Below, piece after piece: positions 43,185-52,498 of a DNA stretch of 64,000 bases. Position 1 is the stretch's first letter; the number at the start of each line of letters is the position of its first letter. This stretch comes from SIG598 sp045538015 (GTDB lineage Bacteria; Bacillota; Clostridia; Oscillospirales; Acutalibacteraceae). The translations under genes were made by a program, and so were the position numbers. The DNA is taken from positions 62,001 to 126,000 of the forward strand of contig JAZSQO010000067.1 in NCBI GenBank assembly GCA_045538015.1, given 5' to 3'. Under the pieces are notes generated by a model that did not search any database, was not told where the DNA came from, and saw nothing but the letters and a program-made list of their open reading frames with translations.

Positions 43185-43213
43185 TTGACAGTGACCGGAA
43201 TCATATATATAGT
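43185..43213 (+). promoter_or_regulatory. Promoter of lysA
   Basis: Consensus TTGACA (43185-43190), 17 bases, TATAGT (43208-43213). The leader then carries a perfect hairpin ATGCCTG/CAGGCAT at 43240-43256. Confidence 0.75.
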
Positions 43214-43283
43214 ATGTTTATGCGTTATTTTGCATTATTATGCCTGCCGCAGGCATAGAGATAAACGAAAGGAAACAACCGCC

Positions 43284-44540
43284 ATGCAGAAGATGCCTTT
43301 TGTCAGCAAGGATCAGCTGACTCAGATTATCGAAAAGTTTCCTACTCCTTTTCATCTTTATGATGAGGCTGGGATCCGTCAGAACGCCCGTGAGCTGAAA
43401 AAAGCCTTCAGCTGGAACAAGGGCTACAGAGAGTACTTCGCCGTCAAGGCCACTCCCACTCCCGCCATCCTCAAGGTGCTCCAGGAAGAGGGCTGCGGCT
43501 GCGACTGCTCCTCCTATACCGAGCTTATGCTGGCCGAGGCCATCGGCTCTGTGGGAAACGACATAATGTTCTCCTCCAACGCCACTCCGGCGGAGGATTT
43601 CGTTTATGCCCGCAAGCTCAACGCCATAATCAACCTTGACGACATTACCCATATCGACTTCCTCGAGCAGGTCGCCGGCCTTCCGGAGACCATCTGCTGC
43701 CGCTACAATCCCGGCGGAGTTTTCTCTCTGGGCAACGCCATCATGGATATGCCCGGTGACTCCAAGTACGGCTTTACCCGCAGCCAGCTGACCGAGGGCT
43801 TCAAAATTCTCAAGAGCAAGGGCGTCAAGCACTTCGGCCTTCATGCCTTCCTTGCCAGCAACACCAACAACGACGACTATTATCCCGCCATTGCCCGGAT
43901 TCTTTTCCAGACCGCCGTTGAGCTCAAGAAGGAAACCGGAGCTCACATCAGCTTCATCAACCTTTCCGGCGGTATCGGCATTCCGTACCTTCCCACCCAG
44001 AAGAAGAGCGACATCGCCGCCATCGGTGCCGCCGTCAAGAAGGCCTACGACGAGATCCTTGTCCCCGAGGGAATGGACGACATCGCCATCTACACCGAGC
44101 TGGGCCGCTTCATGCTGGCTCCCTACGGCTGTCTGGTTACCACCGCCATCCACCAGAAGAACATATATAAGAAGTATATCGGCGTGGACGCCTGCGCCTG
44201 CAACCTGATGCGCCCGGCCATGTACGGTGCCTATCATCACATCACCGTCGCCGGCAAGGAGCAGGCAGAGGCCACTACTGTTTACGACATCGTCGGCTCC
44301 TTGTGCGAGAACAATGACAAGTTCGCCATCGACCGCAAGCTGCCCGAGATCGAAATGGGCGACATTATTGTCATCCACGACACCGGTGCCCACGGCTTCT
44401 CCATGGGCTACAACTACAACGGCAAGCTCCGTTCCGCCGAGCTTATGCTCAAGGAGGACGGCAGCGTGGAAATGATCCGCCGTGCCGAAACTCCGGCCGA
44501 TTATTTCGCCACCTTTGATTTCCTCGGACTCTTTGATTGA
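43284..44540 (+). CDS. lysA: Diaminopimelate decarboxylase
   Basis: 418 residues from ATG 43284 (AAAGGAAA upstream); an ATG at 43185 falls on the promoter and is rejected. A fold-III PLP enzyme with the lysine in YFAVKATPTPAIL, the glycine-rich phosphate loop LSGGIGIPY and the C-terminal DACACNLMRPAMYGAYH. It catalyses the last step of lysine synthesis. The branch is the clostridial one of about 420 residues; a related D-amino acid or polyamine decarboxylase cannot be fully excluded. Confidence 0.87.
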   Translation: MQKMPFVSKDQLTQIIEKFPTPFHLYDEAGIRQNARELKKAFSWNKGYREYFAVKATPTPAILKVLQEEGCGCDCSSYTELMLAEAIGSVGNDIMFSSNATPAEDFVYARKLNAIINLDDITHIDFLEQVAGLPETICCRYNPGGVFSLGNAIMDMPGDSKYGFTRSQLTEGFKILKSKGVKHFGLHAFLASNTNNDDYYPAIARILFQTAVELKKETGAHISFINLSGGIGIPYLPTQKKSDIAAIGAAVKKAYDEILVPEGMDDIAIYTELGRFMLAPYGCLVTTAIHQKNIYKKYIGVDACACNLMRPAMYGAYHHITVAGKEQAEATTVYDIVGSLCENNDKFAIDRKLPEIEMGDIIVIHDTGAHGFSMGYNYNGKLRSAELMLKEDGSVEMIRRAETPADYFATFDFLGLFD

Positions 44541-44565
44541 TCTGATATAACGCGTATAGCGCAAG

Positions 44566-44597
44566 AAAACCGGCACCGCGATCGCGGCGCCGGTTTT
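44566..44597. terminator. Bidirectional terminator after lysA
   Basis: AAAACCGGC / GCCGGTTTT (44566-44574, 44589-44597) with an inner CCGCGATCGCGG palindrome, between convergent genes. Confidence 0.75.
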
Positions 44598-44620
44598 ATA
44601 TTTCTATTGATTGTCAGCGA

Positions 44621-46405
44621 TCATTTTGTCGCTTTCTTGCGAATCACAATGGCGGCAAGCACCACGACAGCAAGAATGAGAAGTCCGTGAGCAAGTATCG
44701 ACATTGTGCCGAAGCTCTTGAGCTGGGCGCAGGAGCTGCCCGGTTCGGCATCCTCGTCGGTGGAGGTGCTGTCCGGCTCCGTGCCCTCGGCGGGCTGGCT
44801 TTCGGGAGCGATTTCCTCAGCTTCGGGCTGAGCCGCGAACAGCTCAACGGTAAACCAGTCCTCGCCATTGTAGGAAAGCACGGCAGAGCAGGCCTTTTCA
44901 CCCGGAGCAAGGGACGGGTCAACGCTCTCGGCGTCGTAAGCGCACTGGAACAGAGAGGGATCGGCCTTGAGTGCTTCTATATCGTCGGCGGTTCTGTATA
45001 TCTCCTCTTCGCTGAATGAGGGCTCGAGAGCAACGGTGGTTTCCGTTCCCGCAGCGGGGAGCTCAAAGGTGTAGCCGGACAGCAGTTCAGCGGCGGTAAC
45101 AGCGGTGCTGCTGGGATCGGCTATCTGGCGGCCCTCGGGAGTGATGATGCTGGGGCCGTCGATGAGCAGATCGGAAATGTTGACGATCTTCAGCCCCTTG
45201 TCAACGTAATTCTGGAGGCAGGCGTCAAGGGTCTTCTTGATGTGGGTTGCGGAAGTGTGGAATATGACAATATCGCCTGCGCCAACATTTTCGGTAGCGC
45301 ATCGTATGGACTTTTCGATGGGATACTCAAAATCATAGTCAAAGGCGTCGGCGCTCCATCTGATAACATCCAGACCGCAGCTGCGCACGACGGCATAGGC
45401 GGTGTTGTTGATCTCGCCGTAGGGCGGGCGGAAGAGGGTGGGCTGAACTCCGCCGGTGGCCTCTACGATTTCTCTGTTGCAGATCATGATCTCCTTGTAT
45501 ACATCCTCGGCCCCCTTTTTGTTGAGGTGAGGATGATTGTTGGAATGATTGCCGATCTCGTGGCCTCTTTCGGCGATCTTTCTCACCGCGTCGGGATGCT
45601 CACGAACAAAGAAGCCGGTCATGAAGAAGGTGGCCTTGGCGTCGTACTTGTCAAGAGTATCGAGAACGAAGTCAACGTTGTAGGAACCGTAGGCGCAGTC
45701 AAAGGAAATGGCCACCTTGTCGCTGCTTTCAACGGTTCGGATCATCTTGCAGCCGCTGACCACCAGAGCCAGATTGACCGAATCCAGCTTTTCGCCGGTC
45801 ACATCGTCGTAAAGGTGAAGCTTTCCTTCCGGGTTATATTCGGTGGGAGCGGTGAAGTATATGTAGCGGCTCTTCTTATCTGTGGGGAATTCGTAATTCA
45901 CCAGCACTGAGCCGTCGTCGCATCTTACCGACAGCGGATAGGGAGCGACCAGAAGGGAGGGGGTCTTGCATTCCACAAGCACATAACCATCTCCGCCCGC
46001 GTTGTGGCAGATCATTTCGGGATAAATGTCAAACACCGGTCTGGGGCAAACCTCAACGGTGTGAGACGATCCTGCGCCGAGGGAATAGCCGGAACCTTCC
46101 TCGATGCTGAACACAAACTCGGCGGTCTCGGTGACGGCTTCGGAGCTGAAGCTGACCGAGGCGGAGCTTTCGCCGGCCTTTATCATGGCCGAAAAGACCT
46201 TTCCGTTGCCGGAGAGAGAAACGGTGGTGTCGGTGGAAACGGCGCCCTCCGACTCAACGGTTACGGTGTAGTCCTGACCGCCGTATATGGTCTGAGAGGA
46301 TCTGCTGAAGGATATCACCGGCTGGCCGCTTTCCGCGAAAACGACAAGGGCTCCGGTGGACATCACCAACAGAAGTGCCATTAGAATTGATAACATTCTC
46401 TTCAT
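44621..46405 (-). CDS. Membrane-anchored NodB-type polysaccharide deacetylase
   Basis: 594 residues from ATG 46405 (AGGAGG upstream). A signal peptide (MKRMLSILMALLLVMSTGALVVFA), beta-sandwich domains (about 25-220), a NodB domain (about 225-420), and a C-terminal anchor (GLLILAVVVLAAIVIRKK). Motif 1 reads SFDCAYG, so the second metal/catalytic Asp of FDD is Cys; motif 2 is HSNNHPH and motif 3 RPPYGE. It probably acts on peptidoglycan or another acetylated glycan outside the cell. Confidence 0.85.
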   Translation of the reverse strand: MKRMLSILMALLLVMSTGALVVFAESGQPVISFSRSSQTIYGGQDYTVTVESEGAVSTDTTVSLSGNGKVFSAMIKAGESSASVSFSSEAVTETAEFVFSIEEGSGYSLGAGSSHTVEVCPRPVFDIYPEMICHNAGGDGYVLVECKTPSLLVAPYPLSVRCDDGSVLVNYEFPTDKKSRYIYFTAPTEYNPEGKLHLYDDVTGEKLDSVNLALVVSGCKMIRTVESSDKVAISFDCAYGSYNVDFVLDTLDKYDAKATFFMTGFFVREHPDAVRKIAERGHEIGNHSNNHPHLNKKGAEDVYKEIMICNREIVEATGGVQPTLFRPPYGEINNTAYAVVRSCGLDVIRWSADAFDYDFEYPIEKSIRCATENVGAGDIVIFHTSATHIKKTLDACLQNYVDKGLKIVNISDLLIDGPSIITPEGRQIADPSSTAVTAAELLSGYTFELPAAGTETTVALEPSFSEEEIYRTADDIEALKADPSLFQCAYDAESVDPSLAPGEKACSAVLSYNGEDWFTVELFAAQPEAEEIAPESQPAEGTEPDSTSTDEDAEPGSSCAQLKSFGTMSILAHGLLILAVVVLAAIVIRKKATK

Positions 46406-46560
46406 ATTTTTTACCTCCTGACTTTCCATTTTATTATACAGTTTTGAGCTTTGATGTCAATTAAAAATAGCGACGAAACGCCGCTTTTTATCGCCTGAAT
46501 ATAACAGATTCCGGAGCATCCGCGCGGACACTCCGGAATATATCGCTATCTAATATATCG

Positions 46561-46884
46561 CTATCTTATATTTGAGATAAGCCGCATTATTTTGCCGATA
46601 TTTCCGCTTATTTTCACCTTGCCGGTCATCACAGCCATAGCCGGGTTGAGAGAGCCGGACATTAGCCCCTCCACGGCCTCGGCGGAAGCAGTGATCTGCG
46701 CGTCGCATGGAGAGAGGGGAGTGTTGTCAACGGTGAGGATCCCGCCGCTTAGACGGATGCCGATGACGCCCGGAGAACTGCCGGTAATGTGGATATTCGC
46801 GCTGACATCCTCTCCCGGAGCGATTCTTCCTCTGTGCTGATCCGCAAGCGCCTTTACCGAGCCGAATATCTGCTCAAATGACAT
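46561..46884 (-). CDS. SCP2 sterol-binding domain protein
   Basis: 107 residues forming one SCP2-like domain (ANIHITGSSPGVIGIRLSGG, LMSGSLNPAMAVMTGKVKISGNIGKIMRLIS). SCP2 proteins bind lipids in a hydrophobic tunnel. Ligand and role here are unknown. GGAGGCTGC lies upstream of the ATG. Confidence 0.85.
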   Translation of the reverse strand: MSFEQIFGSVKALADQHRGRIAPGEDVSANIHITGSSPGVIGIRLSGGILTVDNTPLSPCDAQITASAEAVEGLMSGSLNPAMAVMTGKVKISGNIGKIMRLISNIR

Positions 46885-46943
46885 TTTTGCAGCCTCCTTG
46901 CCTTGGTTTTTACATTGCCTTGTAATTTTACCAGACCGGCAGC

Positions 46944-47774
46944 CTACTTGTCAATCGCCGACTTGCCGCAGCCACAGCCGCAGCTCCAGTCCGAGCCGGA
47001 ATCAAGGTCGCAGGCGTTGGGCGGGAAGAAGGCCTCGGTGGGGAAGCTGATGCGTCCGAAAAGCTCGCAGGGATCATTCTTGCTCTCCTCCATGCAGATC
47101 TTCTCCGGCATACAGAAATCATACACCGGCAGAAGCATCTGCACCTGCCGCTCAAGCTGGATGATCATAAAGATTCCGATGGATACGAGAACCACACGCT
47201 GGCCGCAGGGATGGTCAAAGCAGCCGCCGAAGCGCCGGGAGACAATCTTGGGCACGCAGGGACAGCACACGTCGCACACCGTCTCCATACGGGCGTTGAG
47301 GCTGATGGGATCGGCGATCTGGCAGGTCACCTTGGGAAGATTGCCGGTGGACTGACCCTGAATGTCATCGTCTCCGCACACATAGTCAGAGGTAAACACC
47401 TTCACGCAGCCGTCGCTGCCGAAGAGAATGGCCTTCTTCTTGTAGATGCTCAGGCCGCACACATCGCAGGAGGGCGAAGCAGGGGAGACGGTCACCTCCA
47501 GCTTCACGGCAAAGTAGATGGTCAGCTCCACGCAGTAGTAGCCCCGGTTGAAGGGCACCGGCTCGGTGTCGATGATGACATTGCATACCTCGGCCGACTT
47601 GAGCCTGACGTCGATGGCGTTGTCGATGATGTCCTGATCCCGGTCGGTGAAGTATACCGGGATATCCTCGAGGCATTCCCGGTCACGGCAGGCGTCGTAG
47701 ACGCGGCTGGCGTTGACGCAGACGGCCTCCTTGAAGCAGTCCTTGCGCGAGGCGGTGTATCTGTTGTCCGACAT
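46944..47774 (-). CDS. Cysteine-rich protein, unidentified, conserved-clostridial type
   Basis: 276 residues from ATG 47774 (AAGGAGG upstream). It has some 25 or more Cys residues, including VCDVCCPC and a C-terminal CGCGCG, no signal peptide and no membrane helix. I do not recognise the family. High Cys content with cytoplasmic synthesis fits a spore coat or metal-binding protein; this is inference. The minus-strand element ATA, 16 bases, CATTATAA upstream would suit a mother-cell sigma factor but is weak evidence. Confidence 0.6.
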   Translation of the reverse strand: MSDNRYTASRKDCFKEAVCVNASRVYDACRDRECLEDIPVYFTDRDQDIIDNAIDVRLKSAEVCNVIIDTEPVPFNRGYYCVELTIYFAVKLEVTVSPASPSCDVCGLSIYKKKAILFGSDGCVKVFTSDYVCGDDDIQGQSTGNLPKVTCQIADPISLNARMETVCDVCCPCVPKIVSRRFGGCFDHPCGQRVVLVSIGIFMIIQLERQVQMLLPVYDFCMPEKICMEESKNDPCELFGRISFPTEAFFPPNACDLDSGSDWSCGCGCGKSAIDK

Positions 47775-47927
47775 TGATGATTTCCTCCTTGAAATTATAA
47801 TGAACTCGTACAACAGCTTATGTACGATTCACAACATAATATGACCGACGGAGTGAAATTGTGCGGGCATCCGGCAGAATCTGCCGAAATCGCCGGGTCG
47901 GGCAGGTAAAATAAAAAATATTTTATA

Positions 47928-47956
47928 TTGCCCGAAAGGGGATAATGTATTATAAT
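47928..47956 (+). promoter_or_regulatory. Promoter of the large surface protein gene
   Basis: TTGCCC (47928-47933), 17 bases, perfect TATAAT (47951-47956), about 43 bases before the start codon. Confidence 0.6.
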
Positions 47957-47998
47957 ATGATAAATATACTCAAACAGCAGTGATGAGGTGACAAAGAT

Positions 47999-49927
47999 AT
48001 GACTGTGAACTGGAAGCTTGGCATAACGCCCGTCAGTGAGCTGACCCTTGAAAATTTCAAGGATTTTGCCAGAGACTACGCCCAGTACACTTACGCCCTG
48101 TGCTATAAGGCGACATCGGACGAAAAGCTGGCCATATCCAGCAGCGCCAGCGCCCTGGCCGCGGTTATCTGTCAGGAATCTGGCAAGGAGGGCAGCGAGG
48201 AGCTGATGCCGGAAAAGGCCATCAAGCGTGTGCTGCTGGACGTGCTGACCAAGCAGCAGATCGCCCGGATGAACGACGACAAGCTGACCGCCACCATGAC
48301 CGTGGAGGACAAAATCGTCGACGCCATCGTGGACAAGGCGGTCAATCTGGCCAACATTAATATGCCCCGATACGCCCGGGTTTTCAGCGGAACAAAGGGA
48401 ACGCTGGTCATTCTCGGACTGGTGCTTGTGCTTATGGCGGCAATTGTTCTCATCTGGGTCAATCCCAGCGCCTGCAACCGGGTGGCGCAGATAACCACCG
48501 GCGGCGCCACAGGCGATGTGTCCGCGGCAGCCCGTCCGGATACCGATATGCTGGTGAGCGTTGATTTTGACGACCGGATGGCTCAGACCGTGAACAGCGG
48601 CGCCTATCCCGTTCTCTTCAGCGTGGAAGGCCCCGATTCCCGCGCTGTGACCGGCGTCAATGTGTTTGATTCCGCCGGCACCGAGCAGACCGCCTATCCC
48701 TGCGGAGAATATACATACTGCTTCATCGCCTCCGACAGCGATGTTTTCCAGACCGTAGTGTCCAGCGAAAGCGGACAGATGTCCTCATATTTCATCGTTC
48801 CTCCCATGGACGACGAGGCGGTATACCCGGACAACAGCTCCTATGTCGTTTCCCACAATGAAACAGCCCGCATCCGGCTTTCCTCCGGCGATACCCTGAC
48901 CGCCGCTCCGGCGAAGGGCACCCTCGAGGAGGTTCCGGGCGGATATATCTACACTCCCGTGGGCGGCTCTGAGTGCATCGGACTGGACGCCTTCAGCTAC
49001 ACCACCGCCGACGGCACCGTATACACAGTTCCGGTGCTGGTCAGCAACAGCTCTCCCCGCGTCGACCAGACATCTCTCTCCGCGTCGGTGCTTCACACTC
49101 CCTCCAGAGCCGGAATGTGCGCCGGCAGCATCCTTTCCGAAGACGCCGACGGCGATGAGCTGGTCTTTACCCTTACCGGAACCGAGGGCTGCTCTGCCTT
49201 CATTTCTCCCGACGGCTCCTATGTGGCTCTCATTGAGCCGGAGTATCGTCTGGGCGAGGCCAGCTTCTCCTTCACCGTCAGCGATGGCATAATCGTCTCC
49301 GATCCCTACACCGTATCCATCACTCTGGAAAACCACCTCATTTCCGTCTCCGAGATGACCAGGGAATTTGTGTGCTACTCGGGCGAGGACGGATATTATG
49401 AGTTTGAGCTTCCCGCTGTGGACGACGACGGCGACGTCCTCACATGGTCCCTTGTCACCGAGCAGAGCGGCGGCGTTACCGCTCAGTGGGGCAGCGAGGT
49501 CATAATCAGCGACGGCCGCGTGGTGAAGTACCGCATCAATCCCGTCCAGAACGAAGCCTTTGTGGAGGCTCTCACCTTCGCCTGCTCCGACGGCTGGCTG
49601 AGCGGAACGCTCATGACCGTTATCTGCAATAACAGCGCCAATCAGGCTCCCGCCAGCAGCGGAAACAACAGCGGCGTTGTTGAGGCCGGCTCCGTGGACA
49701 ACATCCTTCAGGTGACCCTCCGCGACGACTGTCCCTTCGACCGCTGCGTCATCACCTCGGTGAACGAGGTCTTCGGCGGCTCGGTAAAGGGCGAGTGGGG
49801 CTGGGAGGAGCTCAAATTCATGTTCACTCCCGATGGCACCGAGGCAAACGCCTTTGTGCGTCTCACCGTCGCCGATGTGCTCACCGGCCAGACAGCAAAC
49901 ATCACCTTCGACATTCAGGTAATGTAA
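47999..49927 (+). CDS. Large single-pass protein with cadherin-like outer repeats
   Basis: 642 residues. A cytoplasmic domain of about 138 residues (WKLGITPVSELTLENFKDFARDYAQYTYALCYKA) of unknown fold, a transmembrane helix (LVILGLVLVLMAAIVLIWV), then an outer part of about 480 residues. The outer part contains tandem cadherin-like or Big_9-type units (SEDADGDELVFTLTG, PAVDDDGDVLTWSLV, each with Ca-binding-like Asp clusters). It has no sorting signal. Adhesion or transmembrane signalling is possible; no function is claimed. Confidence 0.55.
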   Translation: MTVNWKLGITPVSELTLENFKDFARDYAQYTYALCYKATSDEKLAISSSASALAAVICQESGKEGSEELMPEKAIKRVLLDVLTKQQIARMNDDKLTATMTVEDKIVDAIVDKAVNLANINMPRYARVFSGTKGTLVILGLVLVLMAAIVLIWVNPSACNRVAQITTGGATGDVSAAARPDTDMLVSVDFDDRMAQTVNSGAYPVLFSVEGPDSRAVTGVNVFDSAGTEQTAYPCGEYTYCFIASDSDVFQTVVSSESGQMSSYFIVPPMDDEAVYPDNSSYVVSHNETARIRLSSGDTLTAAPAKGTLEEVPGGYIYTPVGGSECIGLDAFSYTTADGTVYTVPVLVSNSSPRVDQTSLSASVLHTPSRAGMCAGSILSEDADGDELVFTLTGTEGCSAFISPDGSYVALIEPEYRLGEASFSFTVSDGIIVSDPYTVSITLENHLISVSEMTREFVCYSGEDGYYEFELPAVDDDGDVLTWSLVTEQSGGVTAQWGSEVIISDGRVVKYRINPVQNEAFVEALTFACSDGWLSGTLMTVICNNSANQAPASSGNNSGVVEAGSVDNILQVTLRDDCPFDRCVITSVNEVFGGSVKGEWGWEELKFMFTPDGTEANAFVRLTVADVLTGQTANITFDIQVM

Positions 49928-50026
49928 AAATTATTTCGCCGGACGGCTGGGTATCATATAACCCGGTCGTCCGGCTCAGTTATGCAAATTTCCGCCAATG
50001 CGAAACTGCGGCGGTGAAAAGAGGTA

Positions 50027-51412
50027 ATGATTCTGACACGCAAAAGTCGAAAGATAGACATGATAAACGGCGGAATCTTCGGCAAGCTGATAATCTTTGC
50101 TCTTCCCATAGTGGCAACGGGCGTTCTGCAGCTGCTGTACAACGCCGCAGACATGATAATCGTTGGAAAATTCGACGGCAAGGAGGCGCTCGCCGCCGTC
50201 GGCTCCACCGCTTCGCTGATAAACCTGCTGGTCAACCTTTTTGTAGGCCTTTCCGTGGGTGCCAGCGTGGTTGTGGCTCAGGAATACGGAGCGCACAACG
50301 AAAAGATGGTCAGCCGCACCGTGCACACCTCCATGGCGGTCAGCGTGATCGCCGGTGTCATGCTGGGTCTGATAGGCGTGCTGGCGGCCGAACCGCTGCT
50401 GGTGCTTATGGGCGCTCCCGAGGATGTGCTGGGCAAATCGGTGCTGTATCTGCGGATATATTTCCTCGGTATGCCCGCTTCTATGGTTTACAACTACGGC
50501 GCGTCCATCATGCGCGGCGCCGGTGACACAAGAAGGCCGCTGGTTTTCCTCTCATTGTCCGGACTGGTCAATCTGGTGCTCAATTACATTCTCGTCCGGT
50601 TCGTTGCCATGGGCGTGGCCGGTGTGGCTGTTGCGACAGTCGCTTCTCAGGTCGTCTCCGCGGCGCTCGTAGTGTCCAGCCTCATGCACTCGGATGACTG
50701 CATCCGCCTTGTTCTGAAAAAGCTCGGCATAAAAAAGGATATACTGCTCCGTATACTCAAGGTGGGCATCCCGGCCGGCCTGCAGGGCGCGGTTTTCTCC
50801 CTTTCCAACGTCCTCATCCAGTCCTCCATCAACTCCTTCGGCTCCACGGCCATGGCCGGAGCCTCGGCCTCCAACAGCATTGAGGGTATCGTATACACCT
50901 GCATGAACTCCTTTGCTCAGGCCGCGCTGACCTTTACCGGCCAGAACTACGGCGCGGGCAAGAACCGCCGTATACTCCGGGTGCTGGGCTGCAGTGTTGC
51001 TCAGGTGTTCATCGTCGGCCTGACAGTGGGCTGGACGGTCATCCTCGCCGGCCGTGTGCTGCTCTCGCTGTTCAACAGCGATCCCGAGGTCATCGAGGCC
51101 GGCATGGAGCGAATAGTGATAATGAGCTCCATGCACTTCCTCTGCGGAATAATGGATGTGCTTGCCGGCGTGATGAGGGGCATGGGCCATTCGGTGGTGC
51201 CGATGATCGTGTCCCTGACAGGCGCCTGCGGTCTCCGCATTGTGTGGATAATGACCGTTTTCGCGTCCTACCGGAGCCTGCCGGTGCTTTACGCTTCCTA
51301 TCCCGTGTCGTGGTTCATCACAGCGATAGTGCATCTTATCTGCTTTGTGATATTCTACCGCAGGCTGATAAAAACCAGAGGTTATGAGTCACAAATCCCT
51401 ACGATTGCCTGA
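50027..51412 (+). CDS. MATE family efflux transporter (second copy)
   Basis: 461 residues, twelve helices. Family segments: INGGIFGKLIIFALPIVATGVLQLLYNAADMIIVG, and GASIMRGAGDTRRPLVF near helix 6. It is a different subgroup from the copy at 17333. The ATG at 50027 has a closely spaced GAGG; ATG 50060 is an alternative. Substrate unknown. Confidence 0.88.
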   Translation: MILTRKSRKIDMINGGIFGKLIIFALPIVATGVLQLLYNAADMIIVGKFDGKEALAAVGSTASLINLLVNLFVGLSVGASVVVAQEYGAHNEKMVSRTVHTSMAVSVIAGVMLGLIGVLAAEPLLVLMGAPEDVLGKSVLYLRIYFLGMPASMVYNYGASIMRGAGDTRRPLVFLSLSGLVNLVLNYILVRFVAMGVAGVAVATVASQVVSAALVVSSLMHSDDCIRLVLKKLGIKKDILLRILKVGIPAGLQGAVFSLSNVLIQSSINSFGSTAMAGASASNSIEGIVYTCMNSFAQAALTFTGQNYGAGKNRRILRVLGCSVAQVFIVGLTVGWTVILAGRVLLSLFNSDPEVIEAGMERIVIMSSMHFLCGIMDVLAGVMRGMGHSVVPMIVSLTGACGLRIVWIMTVFASYRSLPVLYASYPVSWFITAIVHLICFVIFYRRLIKTRGYESQIPTIA

Positions 51413-51452
51413 CAGACGCATTTTAATGGTTGCTTTTTCCTTTCTGATATGT

Positions 51453-51458
51453 TAATAT
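51453..51458 (+). promoter_or_regulatory. -10 element of the yajC promoter
   Basis: TAATAT at 51453-51458, preceded by TTGCTT at 51430-51435 with 17-base spacing. Confidence 0.6.
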
Positions 51459-51489
51459 CTTACTCGAATAAACCGGAGGTGTAAAACAA

Positions 51490-51933
51490 ATGAACCTTGC
51501 AAGAATTTTTATGGAATCCGCCGCTGCCGCTGACAATGTAGTCGTTTCCGGCTCCGATGCCGGTATGCTCGGCTGCGCCGGCGGAAGCATCTGGACCATG
51601 CTGCTTATGTACGCCGCTATCTTCGGCATCATGTATCTGCTCATGATCCGTCCCCAGAAGAAGCGCCGTCAGCAGGAAGAGGCTCTGCGCGCCAACATCG
51701 AGGTAGGCGATGAGATCGTCACCATCGGCGGCATCTGCGGCCGCATCGTCAGCATCAAGGAGGATGACATCATCGTCATCGAGACCGGCGCTGACCGCAC
51801 CAAGCTGAAGATGAAGAGCTGGAGCATCAGCTCCAACGAGACCGCCAGAGAGCGTCAGGCCGAGATCGAGGCCAGCCAGCCCAAGCCCGAAAAGAAGTTC
51901 AGCCTCTTTGGCAAGAAGGACGAAAATAAATAA
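51490..51933 (+). CDS. yajC: Preprotein translocase subunit YajC
   Basis: 147 residues. One membrane helix (WTMLLMYAAIFGIMYLLM) followed by RPQKKRRQQEE and the soluble EVGDEIVTIGGICGRIVSIKEDDIIVI, diagnostic for YajC. The basic and acidic C-terminus extends further than usual. It associates with SecDF at the Sec translocon; secDF is not next to it here. GGAGGTG precedes the ATG. Confidence 0.93.
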   Translation: MNLARIFMESAAAADNVVVSGSDAGMLGCAGGSIWTMLLMYAAIFGIMYLLMIRPQKKRRQQEEALRANIEVGDEIVTIGGICGRIVSIKEDDIIVIETGADRTKLKMKSWSISSNETARERQAEIEASQPKPEKKFSLFGKKDENK

Positions 51934-51956
51934 GTCCGATCTCTGACAAGCGTCAT

Positions 51957-52004
51957 AACCTCCCGTACTGTCGAGTATATTTTACAAGACAGTAACGGGA
52001 GGTT
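51957..52004 (+). terminator. Hairpin that terminates yajC and sequesters the next RBS
   Basis: AACCTCCCGT / ACGGGAGGTT plus CTGTC / GACAG form a 15-bp stem, followed by TTTATT. Its 3' arm contains GGGAGG (51997-52002), the only ribosome site for the gene starting at 52011. Confidence 0.75.
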
Positions 52005-52010
52005 TTTATT

Positions 52011-52427
52011 ATGAACGGACGCAAAAACAAACTCGGTTCGTCGGCGGTGTGGGACTTTGCCCGCCCGACGCTGACCGGATTTTTCCTCGCCTGCGCGGTG
52101 ACCGCTGGTCTGATCGCTCTTTTCTCACTGGTCTTTGTGCTGCTGGAATCGATTTTCGATTCGGCCATCGTGCCCCTGGCGCTCATTTCGGCGGCTCTGG
52201 GATGCTTTGCCGGCGCCTTTCTGTGCGCGTCAATGGTTCGGCATAAGGGAGTGCTGTTCGGACTGGCTATAGGCTTTCTCATGTTCCTCGGCATCTGGCT
52301 GCTCGGGCTGCTGTGCTCTCAGGAGATCTTCGGCTCGGAAACGGCGGTGAAGCTGCTGCTTCTGGCTCTTTCGGGCGCCGTGGGAGGCTATCTTGGCGGC
52401 AGCTGCAGATCGAAAAGAAGAAAATAA
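52011..52427 (+). CDS. TIGR04086 family membrane protein
   Basis: 138 residues with four hydrophobic helices (TGFFLACAVTAGLIALFSLVFVL, VPLALISAALGCFAGAFLCA, GVLFGLAIGFLMFLGIWLLGLL, LLLLALSGAVGGYLGG). This family occurs next to the SCIFF peptide in clostridia. Its role is unknown; export or anchoring of the peptide has been a natural guess. The ribosome site lies in a terminator-like hairpin. Confidence 0.8.
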   Translation: MNGRKNKLGSSAVWDFARPTLTGFFLACAVTAGLIALFSLVFVLLESIFDSAIVPLALISAALGCFAGAFLCASMVRHKGVLFGLAIGFLMFLGIWLLGLLCSQEIFGSETAVKLLLLALSGAVGGYLGGSCRSKRRK

Positions 52428-52437
52428 AAGAAAAATA

Positions 52438-52466
52438 TTGCATTTTATGAGGATATAATCTATAAT
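52438..52466 (+). promoter_or_regulatory. Promoter of the SCIFF peptide gene
   Basis: TTGCAT (52438-52443), 17 bases, perfect TATAAT (52461-52466). It lies just after the TIGR04086 stop, giving the peptide its own strong transcription. Confidence 0.75.
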
Positions 52467-52498
52467 CTGTATTAAACAACCTACGGAGGATTAAAAAT

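Noticed and set aside
42925..43188. Plus-strand small frame within the FMN riboswitch
   Set aside because: The bases are conserved as an aptamer on the other strand; coding is not credible.
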